Shown here in pieces: positions 30,201-38,000 of a stretch of DNA of 40,977 nt (the stretch's first letter is position 1; every line of letters begins with the position of its first letter). The notes under the pieces are model-generated. The model was given only the letters and a program-made list of their open reading frames with translations, was not told the DNA's origin and did not search any database. Location of the stretch: assembly GCA_031272365.1 (NCBI GenBank), contig JAISTX010000018.1, positions 1-40,977 on the forward strand, given 5' to 3'. The position numbers and the translations under genes were made by a program. This DNA is from Eubacteriales Family XIII. Incertae Sedis bacterium (GTDB lineage Bacteria > Bacillota > Clostridia > Peptostreptococcales > Anaerovoracaceae).

Positions 30201-32819
30201 GCCGGGGGTCAGCCCCGTGATCTTGAACACGTAGTCCAGCCGGGCGGGGTCGGCCTGGTGCATCTCCGCCACGAGCCCCTCGAGGCCGTCGAGCGCGTAG
30301 ACGCTGCCCGCCGCGGAGGGCGGCGCCGTCCGCTCCACGCTGCCGGATGTGAACGTGCGCGACGCGAAGGAGGAAGCCGCGGCCGTGAACGCCGCAGCCG
30401 CGCCCGTCTCCCCGACGACCCGGAAGGTGGAGGGCGACGCCGCCTTGTCGCGCACCGTGAACTCGATGGCCGCGCCGTAGACGACCGCGTCGGAGGGCAG
30501 CCGCACCTGCGTGAAGCGCAGGTAGTTGTCGTAGGTGACAGAGGAGGAGTGCTTCCCGTGCAGGTAGGCACCCGAGCTCGTCAGGTTGACCTGCGTGGCG
30601 TTCGCCATCGCGTCGTCGTTGCCCGTGGCGATCGGGACGCGGATCTCGTGCGCCTCCATCTGCGCGTCGCCGACCGTGTAGAAATAGTCCTGCCGGACAG
30701 AGCCTTGCTCGTTGCCCGCGTAGACGGACAGCTGCGTGGCGCCGTTCCGGATGGAGATGGCGTCCCCCGCCGTGTAGGGTATGCCGGCCGTCGCGCTGGG
30801 CACGCTGCCGTCCACCGTGTAACGGATCTGCGTGAGGCCGGGGTTGGCCGCCGTGAGCGTGACCTCGAAGGGCTCGTCGTAGAACCCGGGGGCCTGGCTG
30901 GCCGCGACCGAAAGCGCGAGCTTCGCCCCCGCGTTCGGCGCGCCCGGCGTGCCGGCCTCGAACAGCGCGGCCCGTCCGCCCGCCTCGTCCTCGTACAGCC
31001 CGTAGGTCTGGCCCGGCGCCGGGGCGGGGCCGCCCGCCGCGTCGTAGGACAGGGCGGAGACCAGCTCCCTGCCGCCGTCCGCCTGCCGGTACAGGGCCAC
31101 CGCCCCCGCGTCCGCCGCGCCGCCCTTGCCGACGTACAGCAGGGCGAAGCCCTTCGCGGGCAGGTAGAGCGCGGCCGGGGAATCCAGCGCGGCCTCTTCG
31201 CCGGCCTGCCCTTCGGCGGCGAGCGAGAAGGTGTCGTCGAGGCGCAGCGCGAAATCGTTATTGTTGTAAAACTCTATCCAGGAGTAGGCGGCGGCTTCGG
31301 TGCCGAGGCCGTATTCGTTCAGGCGGATGTTGTCGGCCCAGCCCTCGGGGTAGCCGCCGTCCGGCGAGGCGTCGTAGCGGTACTGGAGGACGAGCTTCGC
31401 CGGGCGGGACGTGCCGCCGGCGTAGACGCTGCCGATGAAGTTGTCGCCGTCGAGCATGAAGGCCATCGGGCTGCCGTTCTGCCAGCCCCGGAGGCGCAGC
31501 TCCTCGACGAGCGGCGTCAGGTCGCCCGTGCGCACCTTCCCGTGGGAGGTGCGGAAGGACTCGAGGGTGAATTCCACGCCGGTGTTCGTGTAGGCGCGGC
31601 TGCTGATGTTGCCCGCCTTCGCCTTGTAGACGCCCGCGTCGCCGACCTCGGCCCGCGTGATGATGCGCGAGCTCCTGCCGGCGGGGCCGTCCGCGTAGGT
31701 CGTGAACTCGATGTAGGTGTCCGTCAGCACCGCGCCCTGCGGCAGCTCCACGGCCGGGAAGCGGAAGGCGGAGATCTGCTTGTAGGGCGGGGTCAGCGTG
31801 GTCGACCAGTAGCCGCCGATCTGCATGCTGTCCTCGAGCGAGATCGTCTTCGCCGTGCCGTATTCCTCCGCGTCGCCCGAGGCGCCGCCGACCGTCGTCT
31901 CGAAGGTGCCGGCCTGGCTGATGTATTCGATGTTCAGCACGGGGGCGAGGCTGGCGTTGCCGTTGTAGGACTTCGCGACGAAGGTCGCCGCCGGGTCGCC
32001 GCCCGTGATCTTGAACACGTAGTCCGTGCGCGCGCTGTCCGCCGCGCGCGCCTCGGCGACGAGCGCCGATAGGTCCGCCGTCGTGTACTTGGCGCCCGCC
32101 GCCAGCGCCGGCGTCTCCATGGCCGCCTGCGCGCGCGAGAAGGCGCGCTGCGTGAAGGAGTCCGCCTTGCTCGTGAAGGCCGCTGCGGCGCCCAACTCGC
32201 AGACGATCAAAAGGGACCCGGCCTTCGGGGCCTTGTCGCGCATCGTGAAGGTGATCGAGGCCGCCGTGACGTAGGCGTCCTCCGGCAGGGCGACGCCCGT
32301 GAAGCGCAGGTAGTTTTCGTAGGTGCGCGAGGAGGAGTACTTCCCGTGCAGGTAGGCGCCGCTGCTCGTCAGGTTGACCTGCGTCGCGTTCGCCATCGCG
32401 TCGTCGTTGCCGGACTGGATGGGAAATTGCCTTATAAAATGGAAGCCTTCCGGCGCCTTCGCGGGCGCTGTGCCTGCGGCGTCTGTGTCACGGAGCTCCG
32501 CAGGCGCGACCTCCGCGCCGCCCGCGCCGCCCGCTGCCTCCGCCGGATCCGCGGCATCAGCCGCCGCTGCGTCCTGGCCCGGGTTCGCCGCCGCGTCCTG
32601 GCCTTGCCCTGACGCCGGATCCGCCCCCGGGTCTGCTGTGGCATCGGGCGCCTCCGCCCCCGGTGCCCCTGGCGGGTCCTGCGCCTCCGCCGCATCCGGC
32701 GCCTCCGGCAAGCCCCCCGCGTACGCGCCGCCCAACGACGCGAGCGAGAGCGCGACCATCACAGAGACAAGAAATAACGCCAACAGGCGTCGGCGCGCGT
32801 GACGCACTCTTCTTTCCAT
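27258..32819 (-). CDS. giant secreted CotH-kinase protein with repeated beta-sandwich, lamin-tail and chitobiase-like domains, paralogue A
   Basis: The product has 1853 residues. Order from the start: signal peptide (basic MERRVRHARRR, then a hydrophobic core), an Ala/Pro/Asp/Glu-rich linker (about 37-125), DNRLRE/CBM96-like repeats near 131-300 (GNDDAMANATQVNLTSSGAY) and 308-480, a lamin-tail-like domain near 496 (RLNEYGLGTEAAAYSWIEFY), a chitobiase C-terminal-like domain near 631-700, two more sandwich repeats near 721-900 and 908-1085, a second lamin-tail domain near 1096 (VVINEVSTSG), a second chitobiase-like domain near 1241-1320, a CotH-type domain about 1350-1750 (FKKDFGAGKAKYEFF, LHEGQDGP, MFNVNDSDGAFY near 1611) and a third chitobiase-like domain to the end. 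CotH proteins are atypical extracellular or spore-coat protein kinases; the DSDG Asp fits the metal site. No C-terminal anchor is visible. Start ATG 32819 has GGAGGG before it. Confidence 0.85.
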   Translation of the reverse strand: MERRVRHARRRLLALFLVSVMVALSLASLGGAYAGGLPEAPDAAEAQDPPGAPGAEAPDATADPGADPASGQGQDAAANPGQDAAAADAADPAEAAGGAGGAEVAPAELRDTDAAGTAPAKAPEGFHFIRQFPIQSGNDDAMANATQVNLTSSGAYLHGKYSSSRTYENYLRFTGVALPEDAYVTAASITFTMRDKAPKAGSLLIVCELGAAAAFTSKADSFTQRAFSRAQAAMETPALAAGAKYTTADLSALVAEARAADSARTDYVFKITGGDPAATFVAKSYNGNASLAPVLNIEYISQAGTFETTVGGASGDAEEYGTAKTISLEDSMQIGGYWSTTLTPPYKQISAFRFPAVELPQGAVLTDTYIEFTTYADGPAGRSSRIITRAEVGDAGVYKAKAGNISSRAYTNTGVEFTLESFRTSHGKVRTGDLTPLVEELRLRGWQNGSPMAFMLDGDNFIGSVYAGGTSRPAKLVLQYRYDASPDGGYPEGWADNIRLNEYGLGTEAAAYSWIEFYNNNDFALRLDDTFSLAAEGQAGEEAALDSPAALYLPAKGFALLYVGKGGAADAGAVALYRQADGGRELVSALSYDAAGGPAPAPGQTYGLYEDEAGGRAALFEAGTPGAPNAGAKLALSVAASQAPGFYDEPFEVTLTAANPGLTQIRYTVDGSVPSATAGIPYTAGDAISIRNGATQLSVYAGNEQGSVRQDYFYTVGDAQMEAHEIRVPIATGNDDAMANATQVNLTSSGAYLHGKHSSSVTYDNYLRFTQVRLPSDAVVYGAAIEFTVRDKAASPSTFRVVGETGAAAAFTAAASSFASRTFTSGSVERTAPPSAAGSVYALDGLEGLVAEMHQADPARLDYVFKITGLTPGAPFVARSYNGSSAQAPALVIQYYSNHGSFTKAISDYRDDSEEYGTAGKVLLNDRMRVGGYTKTALTAANKAVQALRFTGAEIPQDATITDAWIEFTVSATADAGRTARIRIRSELGDAAQYKQAAYDVTGRTYGGMEAVWEAHAFTQTRTVVRTPNLAEVIDEARLYGWKSGQALAFLFEGDDFIGSVYQGGSACPPVLHVEYSYGGPGMYRNVETDPSKVAGVVINEVSTSGTASNRDDWIELYNPNDSFVLLGAGIRLWRDTQTKGDTHDFDGFVLAPNSYRILYADGDTEAGPDHLPFDLKKTAELFLTQQNPDKKKEVLRVIDSFKYGEQLYGETHARKPNGSARIVLMAEDSYGKNNDSAPEKYDLVFSQDRGLYASAFTLALTSKTGAEIRYTTDGSTPSRTKGTIYEMPLVIDRTCAVRAVAYDDAGTSTPVTMTYVLQDNLKNEKHAGDLWKYKSSIDSQAYADALAALPLLSITCDTEELSHAASSTYEQGYFEFMPEEGSGGADFYSPIGVKRFGQGSRKQFNSGIAVRFKKDFGAGKAKYEFFSPMEGEPYPLTGAYKKLELHEGQDGPQALIYGLGFNRYDETVTRRLSNQMGIFDSHVRYVHYFYNGNYMGIKTMREDYGPQTFEPYFGVDSDDFTKVSFQDLAFIGGLVDTGDGDKAVLAKVKSVAASRNLQEFKKYVDIDNMIRNQILFMFIDTENEMNAVIENNVVYSGGAEGSGVKMMFNVNDSDGAFYNKGDKTATAHSLFGGAGNTWYKWKTDASSRRGAGGFFGVFSGNSTSASAGNLEFKTLVKDRVLELIGPADDGVLRGAAGAPLSVDNVVKILGEEQEKLMVPYRLDAAFMGDSAHVYQDWVAYNPSVRALVPQRVSFNLEQWKRYNMTHTLKAVGVEASGAGSGGVALTNPNGSAAVYYTLDGSDPMGLNGATPSQSGGNAAAKAYTGGTIAVPEGATLTVRAFTTNNWGPMTKY

Positions 32820-32912
32820 CAAAAAGCCCTCCTCACAATATGTTATTGAAATATATGCGGAACGCCCCCCCGTCCCCTCTGTTTCGCGGACTCCCCCAGT
32901 CCACTACCCTGA

Positions 32913-32941
32913 CTTATATCACGCCAACCCTTGGAAAACAA
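32913..32941 (-). promoter_or_regulatory. promoter of CotH paralogue A
   Basis: On the minus strand TTGTTT (32941-32936) and TATAAG (32918-32913) are 17 bp apart, with TGA just before the -10 box. The leader to ATG 32819 is about 85 bases and contains a run of eight G. Confidence 0.6.
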
Positions 32942-33010
32942 CGATAAATTTTGAAACATAATAGTAATAAACCGCGAAGACAGTCCCTGCGCCTACGAAA
33001 CGAAAATGAT

Positions 33011-33076
33011 TTAGTACAGCGATTGTAGCGATTTCGGGGCAAAAAACCCTTGAAATCGCTACAAACGCTGTATCAA
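33011..33076. repeat. 66-bp inverted repeat, family D, copy 3
   Basis: The left arm begins TTAGTACAGCGATTGTAGCG (33011) and the right arm ends at 33076, followed by CTCG. Where copies 1 and 2 have ATAGCG paired with CGCTAT, this copy has GTAGCG paired with CGCTAC, a compensatory base change. Confidence 0.8.
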
Positions 33077-33149
33077 CTCGATGTGTTGCGTCGTGCGCCG
33101 GGGGCTCGGCGGGCGGGGGGCGGCCACCGCGCGGGGGCAGGCCGCAGTG

Positions 33150-33158
33150 TGGTATGAT
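33150..33158 (+). promoter_or_regulatory. extended -10 promoter of hypE
   Basis: TGG-TATGAT (-10 at 33153-33158) ends six bases before ATG 33165. The predicted transcription start coincides with the start codon, and no Shine-Dalgarno is present. Confidence 0.6.
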
Positions 33159-33164
33159 ACCCGT

Positions 33165-34235
33165 ATGGCAAAAGATGCAATAACATTGTCGCATGGGAGC
33201 GGGGGGTTTGATTCCGAAGAATTGACGCGGACGCTGTTCTCGCGCCATTTCGGCAACGCGGTGCTTTTGCGGCTGGAGGACGCGGCGACGGTCGGCGCGG
33301 CGGAGATGGGGGGCGCGGGGCTCGCGGTCTCCACGGACACGTTCGTCGTGCGGCCGCTGGCGTTCCCCGGGGGGGACATCGGCAAGCTGGCCGTGTGCGG
33401 CACGGTCAACGACGTGCTCATGAGCGGGGCGTCGCCGCGCTGGCTCACCTGCGGTTTTGTGCTCGACGCCGGGCTCGCGGTGGGGCTGCTGGACCGGATC
33501 TGCGCCTCGATGGCGGAGGCGGCGCGGGAGGCAGGCGTCCTCATCGTCGCCGGCGACACGAAGGTCGTCGAGGGCGGCGGCGCGGAGCCGGGGCTGATCG
33601 TGAACACAACGGGCATCGGGGTGTTTGGCGGCGCGGGGCCGGTCGGCCCGGGCGGCATGAGGCCCGGGGACAGGATCCTCGTCTCGGGGAACCTCGGCGA
33701 CCACCACGCGTGCATCCTGTCCTGCCGCATGGGGATCGACAACGGCATCGAGAGCGACTGCGCGCTGCTGACGCCGCTCACGGACGCGCTGCGCGGCGTG
33801 GGCGTCACGCCGCACGCGATGCGCGACGTCACGCGCGGCGGCCTCGCGACCGTGCTCAACGAGCTCGCGCGGGCGTCCGGCGTCAGCGTCGAGATCGACG
33901 ACGCGCGCGTCCCCGTCAGCGCCCAGGTCCGCGCGTTCTGCGGCATCATGGGGCTCGACCCCCTGTACATGGGCAACGAGGGCAAGCTCGTCTGCGCCGT
34001 GGCGGAAGCCGACGCGGAAAGGGCGCTCGCCGCGCTGCGTTTGACGGCGCTCGGGCAGGACGCCGCGATCATCGGGGAAGTGTACACTGCGGGGGGGACA
34101 GGCGCGCCGGCCGCGGCCGGGGCAGGCGCGGCGGAAGCCAGCCAGCCAAGGCCCCCGGTCGTCCGCCGCACAGCCATCGGCGGCAGGGCAAGGCTAGACG
34201 TCCTCTACGGGGAAGGCCTCCCGCGGATTTGCTGA
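33165..34235 (+). CDS. hypE: hydrogenase expression/formation protein HypE (carbamoyl dehydratase)
   Basis: The 356-residue product shows LSHGSGG at the start, STDTFVVRPLAFPGGDIGKLAVCGTVNDV, VAGDTKVVEGG, the GDRILVSGNLGDHHACIL block, MRDVTRGGLATVLNELA, and the C-terminal PRIC. The final Cys is where HypF places a carbamoyl group that HypE dehydrates with ATP to thiocyanate, the source of CN for NiFe-hydrogenase. No hypF, hypC, hypD or hydrogenase gene is present nearby, so it is an orphan here. A Gly/Ala/Pro-rich insertion lies about 35 residues before the end. Start ATG 33165 has no Shine-Dalgarno. Confidence 0.92.
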   Translation: MAKDAITLSHGSGGFDSEELTRTLFSRHFGNAVLLRLEDAATVGAAEMGGAGLAVSTDTFVVRPLAFPGGDIGKLAVCGTVNDVLMSGASPRWLTCGFVLDAGLAVGLLDRICASMAEAAREAGVLIVAGDTKVVEGGGAEPGLIVNTTGIGVFGGAGPVGPGGMRPGDRILVSGNLGDHHACILSCRMGIDNGIESDCALLTPLTDALRGVGVTPHAMRDVTRGGLATVLNELARASGVSVEIDDARVPVSAQVRAFCGIMGLDPLYMGNEGKLVCAVAEADAERALAALRLTALGQDAAIIGEVYTAGGTGAPAAAGAGAAEASQPRPPVVRRTAIGGRARLDVLYGEGLPRIC

Positions 34236-34271
34236 TATTGATTCCAAGTCGAAGTTTGTTCCACCGGATGC

Positions 34272-34300
34272 TTGAAGAATTGAACAGTTCCGATTAGAAT
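34272..34300 (+). promoter_or_regulatory. promoter of the MntA/HepT-type pair
   Basis: TTGAAG (34272-34277) and TAGAAT (34295-34300) are 17 bp apart. AGGGGCAGAGG follows as Shine-Dalgarno before ATG 34320. Confidence 0.65.
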
Positions 34301-34319
34301 AGGGGCAGAGGCAAAACAA

Positions 34320-34640
34320 ATGCGATCAAGAAAATATAGCATAGCTCAAATATCGAAGATTGTTGTCCCGATCGCACGTGCATATGGTATCGGGAAACTT
34401 GCATTGTTCGGATCGTATGCAAGAGGAGACGCAAGAGCCGATAGTGATATTGATTTGCTGATTGTGGACAGGGGTGCGTTGCGCGGCCTTTTCCAGCTTG
34501 CCGGCTTGCATTCAGAGTTGGAAGAACGTCTTGGTGTGAAAGTGGATTTATTAACGGAAGGGGCGCTCGACGAGGAGTTTTTGGCAAATGTACGAACAGA
34601 GGAGATTGTCCTTTATGAAAATCAGCCCCTCTCAGCGTAA
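34320..34640 (+). CDS. MntA-type minimal nucleotidyltransferase antitoxin
   Basis: This 106-residue protein is a minimal nucleotidyltransferase: ALFGSYARGDARADSDIDLLIVD (about residues 29-51) is the GSxxxG...DxD motif, and the third acidic position is in VKVDLL. In MntA/HepT pairs such an enzyme adds AMP to the HEPN toxin and so silences it. AGGGGCAGAGG precedes the ATG. The next gene starts 26 bases before this one ends, as is common for these pairs. The DNA is clearly more AT-rich than its surroundings, which suggests transfer. Confidence 0.9.
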   Translation: MRSRKYSIAQISKIVVPIARAYGIGKLALFGSYARGDARADSDIDLLIVDRGALRGLFQLAGLHSELEERLGVKVDLLTEGALDEEFLANVRTEEIVLYENQPLSA

Positions 34641-34995
34641 TATCACGATATTGAAAAAGATTGCACAGTATTGCGATCAGAAAGACGAAGCCATATCCCA
34701 TTTTGGCAAATCATACGAAACGCTGCATGAAAACGCGGTCTACAAAAATGCGACGGCTATGTGCGTACTTCAAATCGGGGAACTAACAACGCACCTTACA
34801 GAGGATTTTCGAAAGACATTCTCGAATATGCCATGGCAAAAAATAAAAGACATGCGGAATATTGCGGCGCACCATTACGGGCAATTCGACGATCAGATTC
34901 TCTGGGACACTATGGGGAATGATATATCACCGTTGCGTGACTATTGCCACGAGTGCATTGCTGCACTCCGGAAAGAAGTCGACGAAACCAAATGA
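34615..34995 (+). CDS. HepT-like HEPN ribonuclease toxin
   Basis: This 126-residue all-helical protein of the HEPN/DUF86 type carries DMRNIAAHHYGQF (about residues 83-95). R-x4-H-x-Y is the HepT catalytic motif, and its Tyr is the residue AMPylated by MntA in the characterised Shewanella system. All three residues are intact, so both toxicity and its control look possible. Start ATG 34615 is chosen because GAGGAG lies about ten bases upstream; an in-frame ATG at 34588 is less well placed. It overlaps the antitoxin gene by 26 bases. Confidence 0.9.
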   Translation: MKISPSQRNITILKKIAQYCDQKDEAISHFGKSYETLHENAVYKNATAMCVLQIGELTTHLTEDFRKTFSNMPWQKIKDMRNIAAHHYGQFDDQILWDTMGNDISPLRDYCHECIAALRKEVDETK

Positions 34996-35007
34996 ACCCG
35001 GAATCAA

Positions 35008-35040
35008 AAGGGGCAGGCGCGCTGTGCGCGCCTGCCCCTT
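35008..35040. terminator. bidirectional stem-loop between the HepT-like gene and CotH paralogue B
   Basis: AAGGGGCAGGCGCGC (35008-35022) and its exact complement (35026-35040) form a 15-bp stem with a TGT loop. An AAAA run on one side could act as a T-run for the minus-strand transcript. It lies between two convergent genes. Confidence 0.65.
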
Positions 35041-35042
35041 GC

Positions 35043-35091
35043 GGGCGGATTGCCATCCGCCCCTACGGCCCGGGCGGATTGCCATCCGCCC
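35043..35091. repeat. two family A palindromes abutting the CotH paralogue B stop codon
   Basis: GGGCGGATTGCCATCCGCCC occurs at 35043-35062 and 35072-35091. The second ends six bases before the stop codon of the CotH gene. CotH paralogue A has the same element at the same place. Confidence 0.85.
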
Positions 35092-35097
35092 CTACGC

Positions 35098-38000
35098 TCA
35101 ATACGTCGTCACCGGGCCCCAGTTGTTCGTCGTGAACGCCCGCACCGTCAGCGTCGCGCCCTCCGGCACCGTGATCGTGCCGCCCGCGTACGCCTTCGCC
35201 GCCGTGTTCCCGCCGGACTGCGACGGCGTCGCGCCGTTCGCGCCCATCGGGTCGGAGCCGTTCAGCGTGTAGTACACCGTCGTCCCGCTGTTCGGGTTGG
35301 TCAAAGCCACCCCGCCGGCCGCCTGCGTCACCGTGACCGCCTTCAGCGTGTGCGTCATATTGTATTTCTTCCACTGCTCGAGGTTGAAGCTCACGCGCGC
35401 CGGGACCAGCGCCCGCACCGACGCCCCGTAGGAAACCCAATCCTGGTAGATGTGGCTGTTATCGCCCATGAACGCCGCGTCGAGCCGGTACGGCACCATC
35501 AGCTTCTGCTGCTCCTCGGAGATGATCTTCACCACATTGTCTACCGACAGTGGCGCGCCCTCGGCGCCGCGCAGCTTCCCGTCGTCCGCCGGCCCGATCA
35601 GCTCGAGCACGCGGTCTTTGACCATCGTCTTGAACTCCAGGTTGCCCTTCGTCGCCGTCGTGCTGTCGCCCGAGAAGATCCCGAAGTACTCGCCCGCGCC
35701 GCCGCGCGACTTCGGCTCGTTTTTCCATTTGTGCCACGTGTTGCCCGCGCCGCCGACCAGCGAGTGCGCCGTCGCCGTCGTATCGCCCTTGTTGTAGAAC
35801 GCGCCGTCCGAATCGTTCACATTGAACATCATCTTCACGCCGCTGCCTTCCGCGCCACCGCTGTACACCACGTTGTTCTCGATGACCGCGTTCATCTCAT
35901 GCTCCGTGTCGATGAACATGAAGAGGATCTGGTTGCGGATCATATTGTCGACATCCACGTATTTCTTGAACTCCTGGAAATTGCCGGTCTTCGCGACATC
36001 GTTGACCTTCTTCAGCACCGCCGTATCGCCGTCGCCGTCCTCGACCCGCCCCGTCTTGAACGCGGAATCCTGGAAGCTGACCTTTGTGAAGTCATCGCTG
36101 TCGACATCGAAATACGGTTCAAACGTATGCGGGCCATAGTCCTCTCTCATCGTCTTAATGCCCATATACATTCCGTTATAGAAATAATGGACATAGCGCA
36201 CGTGTGAATCGAAGAATCCCATCTGGTTCGCCAGCCGCCTTGTCACCGACTCATCATACCGGTTGTAGCCGAGCCCGTAGATGATGTCCTGCGGCCCGTC
36301 CTGCCCCTCGTGGAGTTCGAGCTTCTTGTACGTCCCGGTCAGCGGGTACGGCTCGCCCTCCAGGGACGAGAAGAATTCGTACTTCGCCTTGCCCGCGCCG
36401 AAGTCCTTCTTGAACCGCACCGCGATGCCCGAGTTGAACTGCGACCGGCTCGCCTGCCCGAAGCGCTTCACGCCGATCGGGCTGTAGAAGTCCGCGTCCG
36501 AAGATCCCTCCTCCGGCATGAATTCGAAATAGCCCTGCACGTAGTCCGCCGTCGACGCGTGCGAGATCTCCACCGTGTCGCTCGTGATGGACAAAAGCGG
36601 CAGCGACGCGAGCGCGTCCGCGTACTGCTGGCTCGTGATCGTGCTCTTGTAACGCCACCGCACGCCGACCTGCGTCTCGTTCGCGAGGTTGCTCTTGAGC
36701 ACGTACGTCATCGTCACCGGCGTGGTCGTCCCCACGTCGTCGTAGGCGATCGCGCGCACCGCGCACGTCCGCGCGATCACGAGCGGCGCCGTGTACACCG
36801 TGCCGACCGTCCGCGACGGCGTCTTCCCGTCCGTCGTGTAGCGGATCGTCGCGCCCGTCTTGCTCGTCAGGGACAGCGTGAACGCCGAGTCGTACAACCC
36901 GCGGTCCTGCGAGAAGACCAGGTCGTACTTCTCCATCGCGCTGTCGTTGCTTTTGCAATAACTCTCCTCCGCCATGAGCACGATGCGCGCCGTCCCGTTC
37001 GGCTTGCGCGCCGTCGTCTGGTCGTAGAGCTGCTCGCCGTACGCGAACGAGTCGATGACGCGCAGCACCTCCTTCGGGTTGTCCGGGTTTTGCTGCGTGA
37101 GGAAGAGCTCCGCCGTCTTCTTGAGGTCGAACGAGATGTGGTCCGGGCCTTCCTCCGTATTGCCGTCACAGTACAGGATGCGGTACCCGTGCGGCGCGAT
37201 GGCCAGCCCCGTGAAGTCGAAGGTGTCGCCCTTCGTCTGCGTGTCGCGCCAGAGCCGGATCCCCGGCCCGAGCAGCATGAACGAGTCGCTCGGGTTGTAC
37301 AGCTCGATCCAGTCGTCCTCGTTCGTCTTCGTGCCCGACGTGGACACCTCGTTGATCACCACGCCGTCCACCAGCGACGGGTCCGTCTCGATGTTGCGGT
37401 ACATGCCCGCGCCGCCGAAGGCGTACTCGATGTGCAGCACCGCCGGGTAGGACGTGCCGCCGTAGTAGACGTCGCCGATGTAGTTGTCGCCGTCCAGCGA
37501 GAAGGCCAGCGCCTGCCCGCTCTTCCAGCCGAACAGCCGCGCCTCGTCGATGATGTCGGCGAGGTTCGGCGTGCGGATCTTTTCGCGCACGGCCGTGATC
37601 GACGGCAGCTCCCATGTTATGGAAGAAGAACTGTACGTGCGCTTCGTGATGTCGTAGGCCGTGGTCTTGTACTGCGCCGCGTCGCCGAGCTCCGTGCGGA
37701 TCTCGATGTTCGCCGTGCGGCCGGCCGGCCCCTTCGTCAGCGTCGTGAACTCAATGTAGGCGTCCGTGATCGTCGCGTCCTGCGGGATCTCCGTGCCCGT
37801 GAAGCGGAACGCCGCGACCTCCTTGTACGGCGCCGTCAGGGACGTCGACCAGTAGCCGCCGATCTGCATGCTGTCGTTGATGGCGATCGCGCCCGCCGTC
37901 CCGTACTCCTCGCTGTCGTCGCGGTAGTCCGCGATGGCCTTCGTGAAGCTGCCGCCGCTCGAATAATACTGGATGACGAGCTCCGGCGCCTTCGCGGAAG

